DNA from: Lutibacillus sp052034115
GTDB taxonomy: Bacteria > Actinomycetota > Actinomycetes > Actinomycetales > Dermatophilaceae
Reading direction: 5' to 3'
NCBI GenBank assembly: GCA_052034115.1
Contig: JBPOIZ010000013.1
Coordinates: 1 to 40,248, forward strand
Length of the DNA: 40,248 nt
Below, one piece after another: positions 24,238-30,614 of the stretch. The notes under the pieces are model-generated. The model was not told the origin of the DNA. It saw only the letters and a program-made list of their open reading frames with translations, and ran no database searches. Both the position numbers and the translations under genes were made by a program. The stretch's first letter is position 1. Each line of letters starts with the position of its first letter.

Positions 24238-24353
24238 GGCGTTCTCCTTGAGGCAGAGGGGGCGGGGGCACGCCGACCGAGCGACTGCCCGGTCCACGTG
24301 AGGTGGCCCCAACCGGTGAGCGCTGCGGCGGCGAAGCGGATGATCAGGGGCAT
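24234..24353 (-). CDS. Micro-ORF 1: 39-residue peptide with hydrophobic head and TGWGHLTWTG motif
   Basis: I do not recognise this gene. It starts MPLIIRFAAAALTGWGHLTW and continues TGQSLG, then an Arg/Pro/Ser-rich tail ending ASRRTP. GAAGGAG precedes the ATG at 24353 by 7 nt, a strong ribosome binding site. Its stop overlaps the start of micro-ORF 2 by 4 nt. The central TGWGHLTWTG shares the TG-W-x-W-TG flavour of micro-ORF 2, which suggests related function or duplication with divergence. The short hydrophobic stretch at the N-terminus could contact the membrane but is short for a signal peptide. A leader-peptide role in controlling expression is an alternative. Confidence 0.58.
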   Translation of the reverse strand: MPLIIRFAAAALTGWGHLTWTGQSLGRRAPAPSASRRTP

Positions 24354-24392
24354 CCTTTGCTCCTTCGCTACGACGGGTACAGGTCAGGGAAC

Positions 24393-24420
24393 CTGTGAGG
24401 TGTGGGGCACCTGGTCACAG
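24393..24420 (-). other. Hairpin in the leader of the micro-ORF operon
   Basis: CTGTG and AGGTG pair with CACCT and CACAG, giving two 5-bp helices with a 3-nt bulge and a 5-nt loop. It lies 40-67 bases upstream of the micro-ORF 1 ATG, on the transcribed leader. It could be an attenuator or a protein-binding element; no known riboswitch class is recognised. Confidence 0.4.
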
Positions 24421-24476
24421 AGTGCCGAGAAGATCGACCCCGGAAAAGGGCAGAAAGGGCTTCCTGACATCCACTT

Positions 24477-24491
24477 GGTCAAGATTTGACC
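24477..24491. promoter_or_regulatory. Perfect palindrome GGTCAAGATTTGACC
   Basis: GGTCAA-GAT-TTGACC is a perfect 6-bp inverted repeat with a 3-bp spacer, in an unusually AT-rich patch between micro-ORF 1 and bL37. On the minus strand it contains TTGACC, which could double as a -35 hexamer for the micro-ORF operon. It is the best operator candidate in the 290-bp gap; no regulator is assigned. Confidence 0.5.
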
Positions 24492-24644
24492 TTTACGTGA
24501 ACCAACCATCGCGATCTGGTGTCTAATCTTCGCCGCACCTCACGTCGATGACGTCGTCGCCCTTGCCCCGCGGCCGGGCGATCGGCGGGACCGCTGCGTG
24601 CCGTGTGGAACAATCGAGCGTCAACACCGACCCGGGAGAACCTC

Positions 24645-24719
24645 ATGAGCAAGCGCGCGCGCAAGCGCCGGTCGCGCAAGGGCAACGCCGCAAACCACGG
24701 CCGCAAGCCCAACGCCTGA
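24645..24719 (+). CDS. Mini ribosomal protein bL37-type
   Basis: A 24-residue, extremely basic peptide. It begins MSKRARKRRSRKG and ends NAANHGRKPNA, matching the conserved NHGxxPNA ending I recall for the actinobacterial 50S protein bL37. Such peptides are part of the large subunit in mycobacteria and relatives. GGGAGAA precedes the ATG. A very strong hairpin follows 14 bp after the stop, so it forms a monocistronic unit, convergent with rsrA. The gene is below the usual annotation cutoff. Confidence 0.8.
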   Translation: MSKRARKRRSRKGNAANHGRKPNA

Positions 24720-24732
24720 CCGCGTCGAGAAC

Positions 24733-24777
24733 AGCGAAGGGGCCGGCGACCACACGGTGGTCGCCGGCCCCTTCGCT
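24733..24777. terminator. Perfect 21-bp stem-loop, bidirectional terminator
   Basis: Positions 24733-24753 and 24757-24777 are exact reverse complements, separated by ACG. The stem lies between the bL37 stop and the convergent rsrA stop, so it can end both transcripts. No U-run follows. It is by far the strongest hairpin noticed in the window. Confidence 0.9.
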
Positions 24778-24784
24778 GGCCGTC

Positions 24785-25078
24785 CTAGAAGCGCAAGCCC
24801 CCGCCGGGGTCGAATCCGCGGCGCTCGATATGCACGGTGGTGATCCTCGTCAGAATCGTCGCCCGCAGCTGCGGTGGGGCCACCTCACTGGCGCACGACC
24901 GACGGACCAGTGCCTTGAGGGTGCGATCCAGGTGATAGGCACGCAGGCATCGCTCGCATTCGTCGAGGTGCGCCTGGATCTTGGCGCAGTCGTCCGGCCC
25001 CATCTCCCCATCGAGGAACTCGTAGACGCGGAGCAGGGCTTCGGTGCAGTCGGTCGAGTGCTCGTGGCCGGCGCTCAC
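24785..25078 (-). CDS. rsrA: Mycothiol-system anti-sigma factor RsrA
   Basis: A 97-residue zinc-dependent anti-sigma factor that holds SigR inactive until disulfide stress. The ZAS motif HLDECERC gives His37, Cys41 and Cys44, and Cys11 lies in TDCTEALL; these are the same positions reported for Streptomyces coelicolor RsrA, where Cys11-Cys44 forms the redox switch. A further Cys31 is present, and the C-terminal part has SCASEVAPPQLRATIL. GTG 25078 overlaps the sigR stop by 4 nt (GTGA), so the two are translationally coupled and made in balance. Confidence 0.95.
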   Translation of the reverse strand: MSAGHEHSTDCTEALLRVYEFLDGEMGPDDCAKIQAHLDECERCLRAYHLDRTLKALVRRSCASEVAPPQLRATILTRITTVHIERRGFDPGGGLRF

Positions 25079-25698
25079 GGCGTCACCTCCCGGATGAACC
25101 CCCGGTCGAGGGCATACTCGGTCAGCAGTTCGCGAAGCTGACGGCGACCCCGATGCAACCGCGACATGACGGTCCCGATCGGGGTCTGCATGATCTCGGC
25201 GATCTCCTTGTAGGCATACCCCTCGACGTCGGCCAGATACACCGCCATACGGAACTCCTCCGGGATCTGGAGCAGCGCCTCCTTGACGTCGCTGTCAGGC
25301 AGGTGGTCCAAGGCGACGTCCTCGGCCGACCGCCCTCCGCTGGAGGTGTGCGAGTCCGCGCGGGCCAGCTGGTAGTCCTCGATCTGGTCCCCGTCGGATT
25401 GCTGAGGCTCGCGCTGCTTCTTCCGATACGTGTTGATGTAGGTGTTCGTGAGGATGCGATACATCCACGCCTTGAGGTTGGTCCCAGGCGTGAACTGGTG
25501 GAACGAGGCGTAGGCCTTCGCGAAGGTCTCCTGGACGAGATCCTCGGCGTCGGAGGCGTTCCGGGTGGTGCGCAGGGCCGCCGAGTAGAGCTGGTCGAGC
25601 AGCGGCATGGCGTCGCGCTCAAAGCGCGCGCGTCGCTGCTCGGGGCTCTCGGTGGCCACCTCGAGGGGCTGCGTGGTCGGTGTCGGGTCGATGCTCAT
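25075..25698 (-). CDS. sigR: ECF RNA polymerase sigma factor SigR
   Basis: A 207-residue group IV sigma factor for the thiol-oxidative stress regulon. Region 2 is AEDLVQETFAKAYASFHQFTPGTNLKAWMYRILTNTYINTYRK. Region 4 is IPEEFRMAVYLADVEGYAYKEIAEIMQTPIGTVMSRLHRGRRQLREL. RsrA is coupled downstream. Two starts are plausible. ATG 25698 (MSIDPTPTT) lies 8 nt after a TAGGCT -10. An in-frame ATG at 25770 adds 24 residues and has a strong GGAGGAGG site; it lies below a SigR-type promoter at 25806-25833. This parallels the short sigma-R and longer unstable sigma-R-prime forms known in Streptomyces. The short form is annotated here. Confidence 0.93.
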   Translation of the reverse strand: MSIDPTPTTQPLEVATESPEQRRARFERDAMPLLDQLYSAALRTTRNASDAEDLVQETFAKAYASFHQFTPGTNLKAWMYRILTNTYINTYRKKQREPQQSDGDQIEDYQLARADSHTSSGGRSAEDVALDHLPDSDVKEALLQIPEEFRMAVYLADVEGYAYKEIAEIMQTPIGTVMSRLHRGRRQLRELLTEYALDRGFIREVTP

Positions 25699-25706
25699 CG
25701 CGGCCC

Positions 25707-25712
25707 AGCCTA
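25707..25712 (-). promoter_or_regulatory. -10 element TAGGCT before the short SigR start
   Basis: On the minus strand TAGGCT lies 8 nt before ATG 25698, inside the coding region of the longer SigR form. It would give a near-leaderless constitutive transcript. Confidence 0.45.
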
Positions 25713-25805
25713 ATCCGCTCAACGGGCTTCCCGCCCCGCGCGCGGCGCGTGGTTCGGCCAGTGCCAGCATCGATGGTCCTCCTCCTCGGCGGTGCCGAGG
25801 GCTGC

Positions 25806-25833
25806 AACGCTGAGCGTGGGCGTCGTGATTCCC
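25806..25833 (-). promoter_or_regulatory. SigR-type autoregulatory promoter
   Basis: On the minus strand GGGAAT (25833-25828) and GTT (25808-25806) are 19 nt apart, matching the SigR/SigH consensus of GGAAT, about 18 nt and GTT. It lies 36 bp upstream of the long SigR start, so SigR should drive its own transcription. Confidence 0.8.
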
Positions 25834-25849
25834 GGGGCCGAGCCGCAGG

Positions 25850-26500
25850 TCAGCGCGCGACCCTGGCCAGGGCCTCGGTGACCGCAGCAGCGACGGCGTC
25901 GGCGGCCGCGGCCGGGATCGTGTGGGTCCCCGCCACGGGGTGTACCGCGCGCAGGTGGGCTGCGGCCGCGGAGACCTCCTGTGGCATCCCGAACGGGTCG
26001 CCGATCCCCTGGACCACGTCGACGGCCAGGCCAGCCCGCACCGGGGCCAGGAGCTCGTCGACTCGGGTTGCCTCGGGCTTGCCCGGCGGGTGCAGCGGGA
26101 AGGACAAGGCGATCACGGCGACCGCGTCGAGAGCGACCGCGGTGCGGCAGGCGACGCGCGCGCCTGCGCTGCGCCCGGCTACAACGAGCGGTCCGGTGAG
26201 CTCGCCCAGCGCTCCGTGCGGTGCCCGCAGCGCCGTGACCACGGGTATCCAGGCTTGGTCCAGGGTCGGTGGACGGGTCGCCACCCGCCGCCCGGCGACC
26301 AGCCACGGCTGTTCGACGAGCGCGACGGCATACCCGGCATAGGCGGCGGCCCGTACGGTGGCGACCAGGTCGACGGTCGTGATGGAGGGCCCGGCACCGT
26401 GCCCGAGCGCGAGCAGGCCCTGGGCGCCACGGGGGTGCGTCAGGTGTGCCCGGGCCGGCCCGTGCGGGGTGTCGATGGTCACGACCCGAACCGAGCTCAC
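25850..26500 (-). CDS. Alpha/beta hydrolase-like protein (dienelactone hydrolase / KANL3-Tex30 type)
   Basis: A 216-residue small hydrolase. The fold is read from LLALGHGAGPSITTVDL (oxyanion-type GHGAG), VALVEQPW, the nucleophile elbow LVVAGRSAGARVACRTA (GxSxG), LSFPLHPPGKPEATRVDEL, VVQGIGDPFGMPQEV (Asp region) and a late His in GTHTIP. This set matches the KANL3/Tex30 branch of hydrolases of unknown substrate. GTG 26500 overlaps the stop of the SRAP gene by 4 nt (GTGA), so the two genes form a coupled pair. Upstream in-frame extension is inside the SRAP gene and is rejected. Confidence 0.82.
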   Translation of the reverse strand: MSSVRVVTIDTPHGPARAHLTHPRGAQGLLALGHGAGPSITTVDLVATVRAAAYAGYAVALVEQPWLVAGRRVATRPPTLDQAWIPVVTALRAPHGALGELTGPLVVAGRSAGARVACRTAVALDAVAVIALSFPLHPPGKPEATRVDELLAPVRAGLAVDVVQGIGDPFGMPQEVSAAAAHLRAVHPVAGTHTIPAAAADAVAAAVTEALARVAR

Positions 26501-27342
26501 GGCAGGACCTCGCCGGTCTGAGGGTCCACGACGCCCACCAGGGACGCCGGGTCGGTCGGCTCGACCAGGCGGGGGCCGTTGACCCGGGCACTGCCGACGG
26601 CCCGGTCCACGGGGTGGCCGATGAACCGGCCCGCTGGCCGGGGCACGAGGAAGGCCTCGACGGCTGCCTTCTCGGTGCGGTCCGGATCGAGCCAGGCGGT
26701 CCACTCGCCGCGGTCCAGGACGAGCGGCTGGCGGTCATGGATCCGGTCGAGTCCGGGCTCGGCCGCCGTGGTGATGATGGTGAAGGTGGTCAGCCACGCC
26801 TGCGGATCGTCCGGGTCCGCCACCTGTCGATCACGCCACTGCTCGAACAGCGCCGCAAAGGCCAGCGCTGACCCGTCAGCGCGGTGGATGAAGAACGGCT
26901 GCCTGCGCGGCTTGCCCTTGGCGTCGAGGGCCACCGGGGAGACCTGCCACTCGAACCACCCGTCCGCCGGCACCAAGGCCCGTCTCGTCTGGGCCGCCTT
27001 ACCGAAGGCCGAGCTGGCGAGCAGCGTCTCGGCTCGGGCGTTGATCATCCGCACACCGCCGGTGGGCGACCTCGACCAGGACGGCACGAGACCCCAGGTC
27101 ATCAACCGGAGCTGGCGTTGGGGCTCGACCATCCCGGGGTCGGCACCGCTGCCCCGCGGTCGACGGGTCACGACGACTCGGCTTGCTTTGGCTGGAGCGA
27201 TGTTGTAGTCCGGCTCGCCCGCTGGTGGGTCCTGCGGATGGACCAGCACGCTTCGCGTCGGCTCGGTGGTGCGGTCGACGTCGATCTCGAACTCCTCGAC
27301 CAGCTCCGCGCTTCGCGAGCTCGCCGCATACCGACCGCACAT
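26497..27342 (-). CDS. SOS response-associated peptidase (SRAP/YedK family)
   Basis: A 281-residue protein that forms a covalent DNA-protein crosslink at abasic sites in single-stranded DNA, shielding them during repair. Catalytic Cys2 is in MCGRYAAS, exposed after Met removal. YNIAPAK, RLMTWGLVPSW, INARAETL, RALVPADGWFEWQ (with the Asn/Glu catalytic residues) and PGLDRIHDRQPLVL (with the active-site His) complete the family signature. ATG 27342 is required for Cys2 and follows TATGGT by 6 nt (leaderless). No LexA box was recognised upstream. It is coupled with the hydrolase downstream. Confidence 0.95.
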   Translation of the reverse strand: MCGRYAASSRSAELVEEFEIDVDRTTEPTRSVLVHPQDPPAGEPDYNIAPAKASRVVVTRRPRGSGADPGMVEPQRQLRLMTWGLVPSWSRSPTGGVRMINARAETLLASSAFGKAAQTRRALVPADGWFEWQVSPVALDAKGKPRRQPFFIHRADGSALAFAALFEQWRDRQVADPDDPQAWLTTFTIITTAAEPGLDRIHDRQPLVLDRGEWTAWLDPDRTEKAAVEAFLVPRPAGRFIGHPVDRAVGSARVNGPRLVEPTDPASLVGVVDPQTGEVLP

Positions 27343-27348
27343 GCCGCC

Positions 27349-27354
27349 ACCATA
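27349..27354 (-). promoter_or_regulatory. -10 element TATGGT, leaderless start
   Basis: On the minus strand TATGGT is followed by 6 nt and the SRAP ATG. A leaderless start fits the strict need for Cys at position 2. Confidence 0.5.
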
Positions 27355-27407
27355 CGGTCGCGGCATACCCTTGGTCGGTCAGGTGACGTGGAAGGAGACC
27401 GAGCGGT

Positions 27408-28721
27408 ATGACGTCCGGCGCTGCCCCGGTCCGCTGGCCGGCCCCCACGGCAACGCAACGCCTCGACGCCACGGTGACCCTCCCCGGCAGCAAATCGCTG
27501 ACCAACCGCTACCTCGTCCTCGGCGGACTCGCCGCCACGGCGTCCGTCCTGCGAGCACCCCTGGTGTCCCGCGACACCGAGCTCATGGCCGCGGCGGTGA
27601 CCGCGCTCGGAGCGAGCGTGACGAGTCGCCGGGCGGCAGAGGACGCCTCCCCCGCCGACCTGGCGTGGCACATCGCCCCCGGCCCGATCCGCGGCGGCAC
27701 CACGATCGACTGCGGGCTCGCCGGGACGGTCATGCGGTTCGTGCCCCCCATGGCCGCGCTGGCCGACGGACCGGTGCGACTGGATGGCGACGCGCAGGCG
27801 CGGCGACGCCCTCTGGCACCCGTGCTCGACGGGCTGCGCCAGCTCGGTGTCGACGTCGTCAGCGACGGCTGCCTGCCGGTCGTCGTCAACGGTCGTGGCC
27901 GGGTCGCCGGTGGTGCCGTCACCCTCGACGCCTCGGCAAGCTCGCAGCTGATCTCCGGTCTGTTGCTCTCCGGGGCCCGGTATGACGACGGCGTCACCGT
28001 GCATCACGTCGGCAAGCCGGTGCCGAGCCTGCCGCACCTCGACATGACCGTGGCGGTCCTGCGCTCGGCCGGCGTCGTCGTGGACGATGCGCAGCCGAAC
28101 ACCTGGCGCGTCGAGCCCGGGCCGATCCGCGGGGTGGACGTCACGATCGAGCCCGACCTGTCCAATGCCGGCCCCTTCCTTGCCGCAGCGCTCGTGGCCG
28201 GTGGGCGGGTGCGGATGCCGTCCTGGCCGGCGTCGACAACCCAACCGGGCGCCCACCTCCTCGAGGTGCTGGCGCGGATGGGTGCCGAGATCGGGCTCGA
28301 CGAGACCGGTCTGACGGTCGGCGGCTCCGGGCAGCTGGCCGGGGTCGATGTCGATCTGCACGACGCGAGCGAGCTGACCCCCCTCGTGGCAGCGCTCGCG
28401 GTGCTGGCCGACTCCCCCACCTGGATCCGTGGGGTGGCGCACATCCGCGGCCACGAGACCGACCGGCTGCGCGCCCTGGCGACCGAGCTCAGCGCCCTCG
28501 GAGGCGACGTCACCGAGACCGAGGACGGCCTGGCGATCCGTCCGACCCCACTTCACGGCGGCTGCTTCCGCACCTACGCGGACCACCGCCTGGCGACCGC
28601 GGCAGCCGTCATCGGGCTGAGCGTCCCTGGGGTGCAGATCGAGGACGTCGCCACCACGGCCAAGACGATGCCGGACTTCACCGACCGCTGGCTGCGGCTG
28701 CTGGGGCAGGTCACCGCATGA
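27408..28721 (+). CDS. aroA: 3-phosphoshikimate 1-carboxyvinyltransferase (EPSP synthase)
   Basis: Sixth step of the shikimate pathway, joining shikimate-3-phosphate and phosphoenolpyruvate. The 437 residues contain PGSKSLTNR (about 26-34), CGLAGTVMRFVPP (the PEP-binding loop, with Leu where many enzymes have Asn, as usual in actinobacteria), ASASSQLISGLLL, EPDLSNAGPFLAAAL, IRGHETDRLRAL and YADHRLATAAAVIGL. AAGGAG lies about 10 nt before the ATG. The stop overlaps the rsgA start by 4 nt (ATGA). The aroA-rsgA-hisN order is a common actinobacterial arrangement. Confidence 0.96.
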   Translation: MTSGAAPVRWPAPTATQRLDATVTLPGSKSLTNRYLVLGGLAATASVLRAPLVSRDTELMAAAVTALGASVTSRRAAEDASPADLAWHIAPGPIRGGTTIDCGLAGTVMRFVPPMAALADGPVRLDGDAQARRRPLAPVLDGLRQLGVDVVSDGCLPVVVNGRGRVAGGAVTLDASASSQLISGLLLSGARYDDGVTVHHVGKPVPSLPHLDMTVAVLRSAGVVVDDAQPNTWRVEPGPIRGVDVTIEPDLSNAGPFLAAALVAGGRVRMPSWPASTTQPGAHLLEVLARMGAEIGLDETGLTVGGSGQLAGVDVDLHDASELTPLVAALAVLADSPTWIRGVAHIRGHETDRLRALATELSALGGDVTETEDGLAIRPTPLHGGCFRTYADHRLATAAAVIGLSVPGVQIEDVATTAKTMPDFTDRWLRLLGQVTA

Positions 28722-29749
28722 GTTGGGACCACCTCGACGAATCCGACGTGCGGGTCCGACCGAACCGGCGCGGCTCGCGGCCACGGAGCAAGGCCCGGCC
28801 GGCCCACGACAACGCCGTGCCGGCCTTCGTCATCGCCATCGACCGCGGGCGCTACACCTGCCTCGTCGCTGCCGGCACCGGCGGCCGACACACTGCGGAA
28901 CGGTCCGTCCTGGCGATGCGGGCCCGGGAGCTCGGCCGTAAGGGGATCGTCGTCGGGGACGATGTCGCGCTCGTCGGTGACGTGTCGGGAGCCGACGGCG
29001 CGCTGGCGCGGATCGTTCGGGTCGAACCGCGCCGCGGGGTGCTGCGACGCAGTGCCGACGACGGGGACGGCGTGGAGCGGGCCATCGTCGCCAACGCCGA
29101 TCAGTTGGCCATCGTCGCCTCCCTCGCCAACCCCGAGCCCCGGCCCCGGCTCATCGACCGATGCCTCGTCGCCGCCTACGACGCCGGCATGGACCCGCTG
29201 CTCGTGCTGACCAAGGAGGATCTCGTCGAGCCCACCGAGTTCCTCGGTCAGTACGCCCCGCTCAACGTCCCGTATGTCGTCACCTCGACCCGCTCCGCGC
29301 CGCCCGCGGGACTGGACGACCTGGCGGCCCGGCTCAGCGGGCGCGTCACCGTGTTCGTGGGGCACTCGGGTGTCGGCAAGTCCACCCTCGTCAACGCCCT
29401 CGTGCCCGGCGCCGACCGAGCCACCGGGCACGTCAACGACGTCACCGGGCGCGGCCGCCATACCTCCACCAGTGCGGTTGCCTTGCGCCTGCCAGGTGGC
29501 AGTGGCTGGGTGGTGGACACCCCCGGCGTGCGGACCTTCGGGTTGGGCCACCTCGACGACGACGACGTGGTCGGCTTCTTCCCGGACCTGGAGCCGGGAA
29601 CTGCGCAGTGCCCCCGTGGGTGCACCCACGACGAGCCGGAGTGCGCGCTCGACGCCTTCGTCGCCGCCGCGAGCGCGGGGACGGCCGGGGTGGCGCGGCT
29701 GGAGTCACTGCGTCGCCTGCTTCGGTCCAAGCGCGGCGCCGCGGAGTAG
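28718..29749 (+). CDS. rsgA: Ribosome small-subunit-dependent GTPase RsgA
   Basis: A 343-residue circularly permuted GTPase that acts late in 30S maturation. The OB-fold domain is at about 40-120. G motifs appear in permuted order: LTKED (G4) first, then GHSGVGKST (G1, about residues 215-223), and DTPGV (G3). The zinc-binding module CPRGCTHDEPEC with its Cys/His ligands follows near the C-terminus. Translation is probably coupled to aroA through the ATGA overlap. The N-terminus is Arg-rich, fitting rRNA contact. The stop codon TAG is the first half of the -10 element used by hisN. Confidence 0.95.
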   Translation: MSWDHLDESDVRVRPNRRGSRPRSKARPAHDNAVPAFVIAIDRGRYTCLVAAGTGGRHTAERSVLAMRARELGRKGIVVGDDVALVGDVSGADGALARIVRVEPRRGVLRRSADDGDGVERAIVANADQLAIVASLANPEPRPRLIDRCLVAAYDAGMDPLLVLTKEDLVEPTEFLGQYAPLNVPYVVTSTRSAPPAGLDDLAARLSGRVTVFVGHSGVGKSTLVNALVPGADRATGHVNDVTGRGRHTSTSAVALRLPGGSGWVVDTPGVRTFGLGHLDDDDVVGFFPDLEPGTAQCPRGCTHDEPECALDAFVAAASAGTAGVARLESLRRLLRSKRGAAE

Positions 29750-29752
29750 GTT
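29747..29752 (+). promoter_or_regulatory. -10 element TAGGTT overlapping the rsgA stop
   Basis: TAGGTT begins with the TAG stop of rsgA and is followed by 7 nt and the GTG of hisN, giving a leaderless hisN transcript in addition to operon read-through. Confidence 0.5.
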
Positions 29753-29759
29753 GTCGCTC

Positions 29760-30542
29760 GTGCCGACGTATGACGACGACCTCCGCCTGGCCCACGTGCT
29801 CGCCGACGACGTCGAGCGGGTCACCATGTCGCGGTTCCTGTCCGAGGACCTGCACATCGAGGCCAAACCGGACCTCAGCCTCGTCAGTGACGCCGACCGC
29901 ACGGCCGAGGAGGTCATTCGATCCCTGCTGGCGCGCAGCCGGCCCCGTGACGCCATCGTCGGGGAGGAGTTCGAGCCCTCGGGCACCGGGTCTCGACGCT
30001 GGATCATCGACCCCATCGACGGCACCCACAACTTCGTCCGCGGCGTTCCGGTCTGGAGCACCCTGATCGCCCTCGTCGACGGCCCGCAGGTGGTGGTCGG
30101 GCTCGTCGCGGCGCCGGCGCTGAACCGGCGCTGGTGGGCCGCGTCCGGCACGGGGGCATACACCGGCCGCAGCCTGGCCTCGGCCCGGGCGCTGCGCGTC
30201 TCGGCGGTCTCCCGCATCGAGGACGCGTCGATCTCGTACGCCTCACTGCACTCGTGGCGCAAGGTGGACCGGTTCGGTGCCTTCCTCGATCTCACCGATC
30301 GGTGTTGGCGCACCCGAGGATATGGTGACTTCTGGTCCTACATGCTCCTCGCCGAGGGGGCCGTCGACATCGCCGCCGAGCCCGAGCTCGAGCTGTACGA
30401 CATGGCCGCACTCGTGCCGATCGTCACCGAGGCAGGCGGGCGGTTCACCGGCCTCGACGGCCGCGACGGCCCGTGGAGCGGCAACGTCGTCGCAACGAAT
30501 GGCCTGCTCCACGACGAGGTGCTGGGCTACCTCGGCACCTGA
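29760..30542 (+). CDS. hisN: Histidinol-phosphatase, inositol monophosphatase family
   Basis: A 260-residue Mg2+-dependent phosphatase; in actinobacteria this branch supplies histidinol-phosphate phosphatase for histidine synthesis. Metal motifs are IVGEEFE (the EE pair), WIIDPIDGTHNFVRG (DxIDGT), and ELELYDMAALVPIVTEAGG, where Tyr-Asp stands in for the usual Trp-Asp. DADRTAEEVIRSLL is the N-terminal metal/helix block. GTG 29760 is chosen from the -10 element. An inositol or related sugar phosphate as substrate cannot be excluded from sequence, but linkage to aroA-rsgA supports HisN. Confidence 0.9.
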   Translation: MPTYDDDLRLAHVLADDVERVTMSRFLSEDLHIEAKPDLSLVSDADRTAEEVIRSLLARSRPRDAIVGEEFEPSGTGSRRWIIDPIDGTHNFVRGVPVWSTLIALVDGPQVVVGLVAAPALNRRWWAASGTGAYTGRSLASARALRVSAVSRIEDASISYASLHSWRKVDRFGAFLDLTDRCWRTRGYGDFWSYMLLAEGAVDIAAEPELELYDMAALVPIVTEAGGRFTGLDGRDGPWSGNVVATNGLLHDEVLGYLGT

Positions 30543-30556
30543 CCCGCGACCGCGGG
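30543..30556. terminator. Short hairpin after hisN
   Basis: CCCGCG-AC-CGCGGG directly follows the hisN stop, in the gap before the convergent M16 gene. The stem is short, so termination is only possible. Confidence 0.3.
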
Positions 30557-30614
30557 CCGATCGAGTCCGCTCGCGGCGTCGACCCGCACGGTTCCCGCAG
30601 AGCCGCTGGCTGGC

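Noticed and set aside
24089..24271. A 60-residue minus-strand open frame overlapping micro-ORF 2 in another frame (MPPPPLPQG...)
   Set aside because: No suitable ribosome binding site and low-complexity Pro/Arg/Gly composition; the frame of micro-ORF 2 has the SD, the overlap and the Trp codons.
24733..24777. Inverted repeat as an insertion-sequence end
   Set aside because: A 3-nt loop between the arms leaves no space for an element, and the position between two convergent stops fits a terminator.
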